DNA of 38,537 nt, taken from contig JADNRY010000560.1 of the NCBI GenBank assembly GCA_015501585.1, positions 1-38,537 on the forward strand, read 5' to 3'. The notes beneath the pieces are model-generated. The model was not told the origin of the DNA and searched no databases. It worked only from the letters and a program-made list of their open reading frames with translations. Made by a program: the position numbers and the translations under genes. This stretch comes from Rhodocollybia butyracea (Eukaryota; Basidiomycota; Agaricomycetes; Agaricales; Omphalotaceae). This document shows, piece after piece, positions 30,551 to 38,537 of this stretch; positions within the stretch are counted from its first letter, which is position 1, and the number at the start of each line of letters is the position of its first letter.

Positions 30551-31959
30551 AAGGACCCGCCTATCACTGAGACCGTTCAATGTTCACGGAGAATTCAGGA
30601 AAACGTGGAGAAAGCCAAAAGCCAGGGAACGGGCCTGCTAGGTTCACAGAGCCAACTGCACCCAAGTTCTGGTACCCGTAGCTCTAGAAGCAAGCAGGCG
30701 AAATCGGCGTCGAACTCCTCGAACTCTCTGATCGACAAAGGTGAGCATTCCTTGCATTCACGTACTATTTTCTAATATTCGCTGGCAGCTGAACCCATCG
30801 CGATCTCTCCCGAGTACGCCGCAGGCGAGAGCGTGAAATATATTCCGCCCACGGTTGATTGGCATCCGTCCCAATATCCGCTTGTCCTTGGGCCCGGCGT
30901 ATCAGCAATTTTGAAGAGCTCTTGGGTTTCCTTGTTCGGCGCCGTTATTGAGCCAAAGGTGCGTGGTGACTGCAGTGGCATGTTTGGCTTGCCAAAACAT
31001 GTGTATTCGTTTTGGGCATACCATACAGATACCTGCATCACTACAAACCACCTCTTCCTTCCGCCTTCCGATCTTGACACAGAGGCTATGGAAGAATACC
31101 GTTGGCATTTATACGAGAATGATACCGAGCGCCCAGATTATCGCGCGCTATTGATACAAGTGATGCAAGATGCGGGATCCAGCCTTGTGTCCGCTCCCGA
31201 TCTGCAGTCGCTGATTACAGCAATCACTCACGCCCATATTGGTGCGTGGTTCGTCTTCATTCATACTTCCGTGCTACTCACGCCGCGTTAAATTATGTAG
31301 GCTACTACAATATGATCCAGCGCTCATATCAACATCGCGATGTTAGCATCTGGAACATTCTCACACCGAACCAACTATCTGAATGCGATATAGCATTCAC
31401 CATTGACCAGCCGAATACCGTACAGAAGGAAATTTTACAGCTCTGCAAAGATTTGTCAATCAAGAAGCAACATGCTGCTATTCTGATCGATGCCGATATG
31501 GCGATCGACTGGAACACATATTTCGACAAAGCACATGGAGGTACAAAATCGGTAAGTATTCTTGTTGTGTCTCTATTTGCTTAATGTAACTTATACATGG
31601 ATGTTGTACAGGGTACTGAAGCTTTTATGTCCCGTTGGTTGTTGAATCCAGCTCTGACAGATCACATTCATTCGCCATTGGACGACTATTGGTCTTTCTA
31701 TTTTGTTGCACAGTGGGCATGCGTTTTCAATCCTTTGTCGTCATATGGTGTCAAGGACGCGGCACTCATCCTATACTGGCGCGCGTCGCTAGATGGATCC
31801 AGAAAAGATAGAGACACAGCAACCACAGATATCACCAAAGACCCGATGAGTGCAAATAAGCACGGAGAGTTCTTACAACAAGCTCAGCCATTTCTCGAAG
31901 CCTGGATTGACTCCCTTTATTTTCTGGGCATACATGGGTTGACACGCCAGAGAGCCTGA
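29591..31959 (+). CDS. FunK1-type kinase with PD-(D/E)xK-like N-domain, copy K4
   Basis: Best preserved copy. Exons 29591-30740, 30789-31241, 31301-31551 and 31612-31959, with GT-AG introns of 48, 59 and 60 nt, encode 733 residues. The N-domain holds D154 (LKPDLAG), E183-V-K185 (PVEVKSSW) and Q194...Y198 (QAGTYAR), the order seen in RecB-like PD-(D/E)xK nucleases. A polar linker (about 320-384) precedes the kinase region: HRD 546-548 with N553, DAD 598-600 in the DFG place, GTEAFM from 619, then SPLDDYWSFYFVAQW. No clear glycine loop is visible. Near 31925 one base is missing relative to K1-K3, so the protein ends HGLTRQRA instead of continuing 30 residues to KFLLPTSSTK (stop at 32054). An upstream in-frame start at 29477 exists but is not shared. 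The biological role of the family is unknown. Confidence 0.78.
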
Positions 31960-32054
31960 AATGCGAGGTATTTTCCGATATTGCAGACCGAGGGTTACTT
32001 TCTTTCTTAAAAGTGGCTCACAAGTTCCTGCTGCCTACATCGTCTACGAAATAG

Positions 32055-32640
32055 ATCTATACTATTACGTGTTGTTATGTGATCTTGTCAGTCCTGAGAG
32101 CCTCTGTGTACCCGATAAAGCCTTACCTCTTGGAGACCACGATCTATTTTTACCATGGTATTCTTGTTGCCTGAAGCCTAGCTTCTTTTATTTTGTCCAT
32201 TGCATAGAGTTCATCATCATGCTTGTCCAGGTGTGGGAGCGGCTATTGGAGCCTCACTAGAGCAGCAAATGGTGCTGTAGACAGCCTTAGGGTATGAACA
32301 GCCTGACCATTCTTCAATTGCTCCAGCGTCGAAATGATTGATGTCATCCGGGTGCAGCCACGCCACCATGAACAGAGCCACGCCTTCGGTGGTGGGAGAG
32401 TCGGAAGTGAGAGTCTCGTAACAAAACGATATGAACGGTCCGAACACTAACGCGAACATGAACACAAAAACGAAACTGTTCGGTTTAAGTATTAGTTCAA
32501 GCCGAGTTACTGGTTTGTACATAGTAGAATTTCGAATCAGAATTTCCGAGTATGTATCTACTAGTAGACTGTTGCCTACTATAAGTAGGGCCAATAATCC
32601 TCAGTCTCTCCTCGATTACAAGTCCTTTGTGTCCTCAAGT
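32055..32640 (+). other. K4 3' flank and junction to the secreted-protein relic block
   Basis: The first 230 bp resemble the spacers that follow K1-K3, including a GAGCAGCAAATGGTGC-like match near 32262-32278. The resemblance ends at about 32285. From about 32400 the sequence instead matches 34965-35150 and, more weakly, 35900-36060; this is the upstream region of the relic genes. No convincing gene lies here. Confidence 0.5.
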
Positions 32641-33000
32641 ATGTTGTTCAGCAAATTCAGGTAAATCTTGCATCGGCTTTCAGTCAGGTTCCTTATTCTT
32701 CTCATTACTCTCCGACGCAGTCTTATCGCTGCCTGTGCCACGACTTCCCTTTGTAGCAAGTCTCTCTCTTAACGTACCACTCGAGGTTAGCCAAGCCGAG
32801 AACCGTTTTTCCGTTGGATGGATTTACTGTTCCCGGGAGACCAGTAACGCCTTTCCCTCTACTCCTGCCTTTGAAACTTCACTCATCATGTTTCGTTATT
32901 TCCCAGGCCTTTCAGGCTTCCAGATTGAGAACGTCAATCCCAAAATACCCAAGGTAATCCTTGGTCGGTCCATTCGGCCCATTTCCGTCCCGTTTCCGTA
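32641..33000 (+). pseudogene. Relic S1 of a small secreted (Kre9/KNH-like) protein
   Basis: Begins ATGTTGTTCAGCAAATTCAG and then a GTAAAT donor, as in relic S2. The following sequence encodes a hydrophobic leader (RFLILLITLRRSLIAACA). A shifted frame then gives SLSLNVPLEV and a degenerate form of the VxWTxSPGDQ core near 32812-32850. A further exon-like segment (IENVNPKIPKV) follows near 32922. Stops and frame changes rule out a working gene as read. The assignment rests on the core motif, which resembles the N-terminal domain of fungal Kre9/KNH-type secreted proteins, and on similarity to S2-S4. Confidence 0.45.
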
Positions 33001-33529
33001 ATGGTGAATCTCCCCGCTCGGGTGCGCCCAAAGTACGCAAATATGTATATTTTCCGCGTGGGCCCTACTAAATCATTATTTTAGCCCCGGTTACATTATT
33101 GTCGCACCTAGGCATTGACGGCACGACCGAGGCTATATCTTCGAGGAGTTTCACCGGTTTTAATATGATAATTATCCATTGTACTCTGAGATAAATCCAT
33201 GTATGTACCATACTCCTACTGTGCCTTTTCATCTGTTACTCTAAGACAATCTGGCATATCTGGCGAGTACCAGCGGATGGAAGGGTAAAGAGATAGCGTC
33301 TTCCGTGTTCACAAGCTCCTAAGGGTTCACGATTTGAGTATAGTATACAATGGTCTATATACTATCCAGCAATCCTTCGTTGAGCTCCATTCACCATCTC
33401 CTACATCGTATCCTCCGCAGCCCACAGCGCAGCGCGTCGTCATCGTCATCGTACTCTGGGGTACATCTTCCTATGTCACACGCTATATACATACGTCTGT
33501 GCCGGGGGGTTTGTCGATGTGGAGGTAGC
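33001..33529 (+). other. Degenerate copy of the S-relic 3' flank
   Basis: 33040-33260 is weakly similar to 36565-36860, which follows relic S3 (shared islands such as ACGCAA, GGCATTGACGG/GGCATGAGGG and GACCGAGGC/GGTCGAGGC). 33350-33440 resembles 37070-37130 (CAGCCCACAGC and neighbours). No gene is visible. Confidence 0.4.
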
Positions 33530-34542
33530 GCCTCTTCCTTCCGCCTTCCGATCTTGACACAGAGGCTATGGAAGAATTACCGATGGCATTTATACGAGAA
33601 TGATACCGAGCGCCCAGATTATCGCGCGCTATTGACACAAGTGATGCAGGATACGGATCCAGCCTTGTGTCCGCTCCTGATCTGCAGTCGCTGATTACAG
33701 CAATTACTCACGCACATATTGGTGCGTGCTTCACTTTCGTTATACTTGTACGCTACTGACGCTGAATGACATTAGGTTACTACAATATGATCCAGCGCTC
33801 GTATCAACATTGTGACGTTAGTATCTGGAACGTTCTCGCACCGAACCAGCTCTTTGAATGTGATATCGCCTTCAACATTGACCAGCCGAACGCCGTACAG
33901 AAAGAAATCCTACAGCTCTGCAAAGATTTGTCAATCGAGAAGCACCATGCCGCTATCCTGATCGATGCCGATATGGTGGTCGACTGGAACACATATTTCG
34001 ATAAAGCACATGGAGGTACAAAATCGGTAAAAGTGTTGTTCTTGTATCTGTTGCGTTTCTTGGCTGAATATATATATAACTTGATGGATGTACAGGGTAC
34101 TGGAGCTTTTATGTCTCGTCGGTTGTTGAATCCAGCTTTTCCAGATCACATCCATTCGCCATTGGACGACTATTGGTCTTTCTATTTTGTTGCACAGTGG
34201 GCATGCGTTTTCAATCCTTTGTCGCTAGACTGTGTCCAGAAATCGAGCACCTATCCATTGAACGTTGGCGCGCATTGCTCGATGGATCGCCGAGTAACAG
34301 AGATACAGCAACCGTGGACATCACTCAAGACCCGCTGAATGCAAATCAGCATGGAGAATTCTTACGACAAGCTCAGCCATTTCTTGAAGCCTGGATTGAC
34401 TCCCTTTTTTTCTGGGGCGTACATGGGTTGACACGCCAGAGAGCCTGAAATACGAAGTATTTTCCGATATTGCAGACCGAGGGTTACTTTCTTTCTTAAA
34501 AGTGGCTCACAAGTTCCTGCTGCCTACGTCGTCTACGAAATA
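33530..34542 (+). pseudogene. FunK1-type kinase, truncated copy K5
   Basis: Homology starts abruptly at about 33530 in the middle of exon 2; exon 1, the promoter and the dyad are missing. The exon 2 remnant runs to 33721 with an extra T near 33577 and a missing G near 33655. Exon 3 (33776-34026) is open, but the catalytic HRD reads HCD (codon TGT at 33811-33813). ILIDADMVVDW is kept. Exon 4 starts at 34096 and carries GTGAFMSRRLLN and SPLDDYWSFYF, then an extra A and a 4-nt insertion near 34240-34262 and a missing base in the T7 run near 34407. This copy is clearly dead. Confidence 0.82.
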
Positions 34543-35150
34543 GATTTATATCTGTTGTTATGTTATCTTGTCAGTCTCCAAGGTGTTCTGGACAAATGAG
34601 CAAGAGAAACCCCTCGCACGCGGTGTAGGGCCCAAATGTATTCCGTGCGATATTGATGAATGCGAGTCAACTGGCCTCGTGAGCGTTTTCTCTCGTTCTT
34701 CCTTTGACCTTCCCGAGCTCTTCCTGAGTTCGGTTTCTCCGACCTCCTGGGTTCTCACTTCTTTCGCCCTCCTCGAGCGCGGTCGAGTGATCAATATTAT
34801 TCAGTCATTAAATTGATTTAGCGTCAACTGCGAAAGCAAAGAGCATTATGATTACGGACACAAAGTAAATTAAGCTCATCAGCTACAGGATGAAGCTTGG
34901 TTCAAGCAGTTTTCGAGTCGATTCCTTGCTAAACCATCATCATGATTTTAGCCCTAAATACTAAGAGTCTCGTAATAAAAAGATATGATCAGTCCGAACA
35001 CGAACCCCAACGCGAACATGAACACAAAAACAAAGTTCAAGCCGGGTTACTAGTAGGATTTCGAATCAGAATTTCCGAGTGTCGCCTACGATAAGTAGGG
35101 CTCAATGATCCTCATCTCTCCTTGCTTACAAGCACTTTGTATCCTCAAGT
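34543..35150 (+). other. Spacer with S-relic upstream sequence
   Basis: K5 3' flank homology ends near 34577. An open frame of 82 codons at 34568-34816 has no recognised similarity. From about 34965 the sequence matches 32415-32640 (GAACATGAACACAAAAAC and following), so this is the duplicated 5' region of relic S2. Confidence 0.45.
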
Positions 35151-35361
35151 ATGTTGTTCAGCAAATCCAGGTAAATCTTGGGTAAATCATGCATCGACTT
35201 TCATTCAGGTTCAACCTTATTCTTACTTTACTCTCCGACGCAGTCTTCTCGCTGCCTGTGTCACACTCTCCTTTGTGGCAAGCCTCTCTCTTGACGTACC
35301 ACTCGAGGTTAGACGATCCGGAAAATTTTCTTGTTCAATGGACCACTTCTCCCGGAGACCA
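35151..35361 (+). pseudogene. Relic S2 of a small secreted (Kre9/KNH-like) protein
   Basis: ATG context and first 20 coding bases nearly identical to S1, followed by a GTAAAT donor and a possible 38-nt intron ending TTCAG. The body encodes LRRSLLAACVTLS and SLSLDVPLEV, then, after a frame change, QWTTSPGD at a CA|GTAACA donor, the end of the exon in this family. The frame change makes it non-functional as read. Confidence 0.45.
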
Positions 35362-36187
35362 GTAACACCCTTTCCTTCACCCTTATCTTTGAAACTGCGC
35401 TCACCATGTTAACATTCGGATACGGAAGCAAACGGAACACAGAAAAGACAGGAGAGGACTCGAGGAAGAAATGACACTGTACCCTCAAACAGCACATAAA
35501 AACTGACCGTCTTTTCTGGAAGCTTGGCGAAACCTCCTTGTAGTTTAGCAAACGGATAGATGATAATCCCTGTGGGGGAGGGAAAAGCAAAGGAATAGAA
35601 AAAAATACATGAAGTAGCGAGCACCAATAAGCGCCCAAACATACGCATTTAAGTTGGGCATACCGCAGTTGATGCAGAATACTTCTTGCAGAGTAAGGCG
35701 GTAAATTCTGTAGTAATTGTGAGGTCTCTCATTCCCTCTTTGTTACACTCAGTGCCAGTTTTGTACCTCACTGGTTCTATGGATTTATGTATCCCTGTGT
35801 ATCCGCGCCTCATGTGCGAGATTATCTCGACTATGTACATAGTAATTATGTCCTTACTTATTAGACTATCTTTATTCAGTCTACTCAACTCCTCTTTAAA
35901 ACCCAGCTGCTCTGTTACGGAAACGAGCTACTTAAGACTAATGAGCAAAACTATTCGGTTCAGTACTATTCATTCAAGCCGTCATGTAACGAAACTTCGA
36001 ATCGCGATGGTAGAGTCTTCGTACTTCTCCCGGGGGAAGCATCTTTAACGTAGGCTTGGCGCTCTGCTATCTCGCTCCACGATATGCCGCTCCGCACTGT
36101 TATATCTTTCTGCTATAAAGCAAATACCGACCAGCCCCCCAGGCTCTCACCGCTTCAGCTCCTCTACAATATCCATATTCTACAGCC
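35362..36187. other. Spacer between relics S2 and S3
   Basis: 35900-36050 is a diverged copy of 32470-32560 (AACTATTCGGTTCAGTA, TTCAAGCCG, CTTCGAATC). No gene was recognised; minus-strand frames near 35309-35888 have low-complexity hydrophobic composition and no support. Confidence 0.4.
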
Positions 36188-36553
36188 ATGGTATTCAAAA
36201 AACTCAGGTGAACCTCCTGAGTATCAACCTTCCAATTCCAGTTATACTCATCCTTATTCTCCACCGCAGTATCCTCACTGCCGCCTGTGCCCTCCTTCCC
36301 AACGCAGCAGGCCTCACTCTTACGGTACCCCGTGATTTGAGAGTCTACGGACCGTTCGAAGTCAAATGGACTGCTTCCCCCGGAGACCAGTAAACCCCAC
36401 CGTGTCCATTTCTAGATATTCCGCTCATCATATTCATCCTTTCAAGACCTTTCACGCTTCAAGTTAGACACGTCAATAATGATATACCACCTTTGGACCT
36501 TGGTGGTCCATTCGATCCGCTTGAGTCCGAGAAATCACCGAAGTTGAATATTC
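36188..36553 (+). pseudogene. Relic S3 of a small secreted (Kre9/KNH-like) protein
   Basis: Best preserved relic. ATGGTATTCAAAAAACTCAG is followed by a short putative intron, then VILILILHRSILTAACALL as a hydrophobic leader, and GLTLTVPRDLRVYGPFEVKW joined to TASPGDQ, the conserved core. The exon ends at 36389 before GTAAAC. A second exon from 36467 reads HVNNDIPPLDLGGPFDPLES and reaches a GTAAGC donor at 36553. The first exon fits the second only if its A6 run is read as five. Downstream exons were not found. Whether this is a dead gene or a small functional one with a sequence error is open. Confidence 0.45.
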
Positions 36554-36669
36554 GTAAGCGATTGCCCCCTAGGTACGCAATGTTATGACTCTATATTCTT
36601 TTTCCGAGTCGTGGTTCTCTTGCTAAAGCATTTACTCTGTATAGGCATGAGGGTTACTATATGGTCGCG

Positions 36670-36905
36670 GTAACTGATAGTGGCTGGATAATTGATGATG
36701 GCTGGGTCGAGGCAACATCTAACGGGTTTAGGATCTTTTGAAACATCAGCCGAGTCCGAGTCCGTTTTGAATACCCTCCCCCATTGTTAACTTACTTGAG
36801 GCATATCCCTATATATACCACGCTCTCTTATTCTTACATATCACATTCATTTACTCTTACTGCACCTTTCCACTCCTTACTTCGAGCCAATGTGACGTAT
36901 CTAGA
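36670..36905 (+). repeat. Inverted repeat, left arm
   Basis: Matches the reverse complement of 38335-38537. Shared blocks include GTAACTGATA, GGCTGGGTCGAGGCAACATC, GGATCTTTTGAAACAT, GAGGCATATCCCTATAT and CACCTTTCCACTCCTTACTT. This arm has an extra stretch of about 30 bp near 36745-36790. It contains a TATATA-rich promoter-like block. Confidence 0.75.
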
Positions 36906-37949
36906 CACTATGTAGATGTAAGGGGGAAGTTCGGAACTTAAATCGACTTTGTTTTGGGGCCGTGATCGGACATCCACGAAATCCCGTCCAAACCTCCGCA
37001 CAATCTCCAGCTGTTATATAGATTGATATACATTCACAGATTGACATACAGGATATACAATGCCCGCTATGTACACCGTCCGTCCTTCTCATACCTCATA
37101 CCTCCTTCACAGCCCACAGCCCACAGCCCATCTCATCCTCCCTACGTTCAAATAAACTGGCAGAGCTTCTGCTCTACATGAACTTGTGGTGCACATGCAT
37201 ATGCACATGCAATCACACATCCTTCCAAGGCGGGATCAAAACGTAAATCTGAGGAACTCTGTCCGTTTGTTTGTTTGTATCCCCTTGCCACTTGGAGTTA
37301 TATACACCTGCTCATAGATAATCTGATATATTTAGACAGTCAATAGAAGGTGACTTCGATTTACATAGCGCCTCGCCGCCTCCACGTCCGTTTTGACAGA
37401 CAGAGTCGACTCCGATTAATATGAATTTACAGCTTTCGTTACAGTATATACAGGGATATCCAACGGTCTACGCACCGTCCACTATCCCTCTTCTCCATCT
37501 ACTCCCCTCCAGTTCCTTTCTCTTACCTTTCCAAGCCAGTCCATTTCGCCCTCCCATCGCAACACCTCCCACCCTACCCCAGCTCCAATCCACCCTATCC
37601 ACCTCATTCTTGATCTGCTCGAGCATCAAAAAAGCTCAGTATTGTCGCTGGCCGGAGACGCCAGTCATTACACATGAACATCGGGTCTTCCTGGGTGATG
37701 GTGGTGCGGATGGCGCCAATGGTGGAATTAGTGCTAAAATCATGATGGTTTAGCAAGGAATCGACTCGAAAAGATATGCATATTGTGTACGATGGGGTCA
37801 CGCGACCACGAATATCCACTACTGTGGAACTGGACAAAAATGCAACCTAGGTTTAGGGCCGATTCTTTAGAATTTATACATTCTCAAGATGGAGCGTGAA
37901 GGGTTTTGACAGCCTTGAATGTGGTGAGCAGAATATCAAATTAGGAATA
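36906..37949. other. Spacer between inverted repeat arms
   Basis: Contains short simple repeats (CCCACAG units near 37110-37130, GTTTG units near 37262-37277), a CT-rich stretch at 37490-37620, and no convincing gene. The 110-codon frame at 37421-37753 (+) is mainly the translation of pyrimidine-rich DNA. Confidence 0.4.
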
Positions 37950-37961
37950 AATGGCTATTAC

Positions 37962-38066
37962 TGGTCTCCGGCGGAGGTAGTCCATCGAATAAAAAAAACG
38001 GTTCAGTTGCTTTAACGTTGGGTGGTACCTCGACAGCGAGACTTGCCACAAAGGGGAACGTTTGGG
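37962..38066 (-). pseudogene. Relic S4 of a small secreted (Kre9/KNH-like) protein
   Basis: On the minus strand this encodes FVASLAVEVPP and, after a T8 run and a frame change, WTTSAGDQ ending at a CA|GTAATA donor, as in S2 and S3. The following intron-like sequence (TTGATATTCTGCTCACCACATT...) matches the intron of S3. It is the only relic on this strand and lies downstream of the right inverted-repeat arm, which holds a TATA-rich promoter-like block. Confidence 0.45.
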
Positions 38067-38334
38067 AAATCTAATCACAAACATGTGACTTTAGATAAAA
38101 AAATATCGGTGATTTAGTGTACTTACATAGGTATGGCGCATACTCACACGCGCTCTGCACTGCCACCATCCGTTTATACTTCGTTTCATCTTGGATAACC
38201 TTACCGTACCGACAACCACCACCGTTAGTTCTTATCGTTGCTAGACCTCGCGTCTCGCCGTTTGGAATATAACGTGGTCCTGTCAATACGTGTGATTATC
38301 AATGTTTCTGTCGAGACTAAACGACAGCCTTTCA

Positions 38335-38537
38335 TCTAGATACATCAGATTTGCTTGAAGTAAGGAGTGGAAAGGTGCAATAAGAGTAAGTGTGATATGT
38401 AAGAGTAAGAGACCGTGGTATATAGGGATATGCCTCAAGTAACAATGGTACGAAAGCACAATGTTTCAAAAGATCCTAAACTCGTTAGATGTTGCCTCGA
38501 CCCAGCCATCACCAATTATCCAGCCATTATCAGTTAC
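38335..38537 (-). repeat. Inverted repeat, right arm (reaches window edge)
   Basis: Reverse complement of the left arm at 36670-36905, with arms about 1.4 kb apart. The match is still good at the last base of the window, so the repeat probably continues beyond it. Confidence 0.75.

Noticed and set aside
37421..37753. Open frame of 110 codons
   Set aside because: Mostly pyrimidine-rich low-complexity DNA giving Pro/Ser/Leu-rich translation with no start context or homologous relic.

Overview
The window looks like nuclear DNA of a filamentous basidiomycete, most likely an Agaricomycete mushroom. The basis is the short 48-62 nt GT-AG introns, an F-box-like protein family with the N-terminal coiled coil typical of that group, FunK1-type fungal protein kinases, a cerato-platanin, and many duplicated or decaying paralogues. 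No rRNA, tRNA, CRISPR array or complete transposon was recognised, though by eye a tRNA could be missed.

Layout. Positions 1-3005 show no convincing gene. A complete two-exon cerato-platanin gene lies on the minus strand at 3006-3502, with a TATA box 78 bp upstream. Scattered coding-like segments at about 3728-4295 (+) suggest a broken gene. From 4458 to 16874, six tandem minus-strand paralogues (A-F) encode F-box-like, leucine-rich proteins of about 550 codons. Only E (12903-14558) is fully open. D has a shifted C-terminus; A, B, C and F carry one or two frameshifts each. All six keep a 54-62 nt intron in the 5' leader, preceded by an AAC/GAC-rich tract. Next come a four-helix membrane protein (17601-18578, -) and a small secreted protein with an apparent 1-nt deletion (20216-20753, +).

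From 21058 to 34542 lie five plus-strand tandem copies (K1-K5) of a FunK1-like gene. The four full copies share a four-exon structure. Exon 1 encodes a domain with a RecB-like PD-(D/E)xK signature, and exons 2-4 encode a kinase domain with HRD...N, DAD in place of DFG, and a GTxxFM segment. K4 is the best preserved; K1-K3 carry frameshifts and K5 lacks exon 1. A short dyad sits upstream of K1, K2 and K4, and in degraded form upstream of K3. Blocks of near identity between non-adjacent copies indicate gene conversion or segmental duplication.

From 32400 to the end, four relics of a small secreted protein family (Kre9/KNH-like core) are interleaved with K5 and with an inverted repeat that reaches the window edge.

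The main theme is birth and decay of lineage-specific families. A striking share of the frameshifts are one extra base in an A/T run, often six long. This could be real mutation or homopolymer error in the assembly, and that decides how many of these genes are functional. No metabolic pathway links the genes. The F-box family suggests ubiquitin-ligase substrate adaptors; the nuclease-like plus kinase family suggests an effector, conflict or signalling role (inference).
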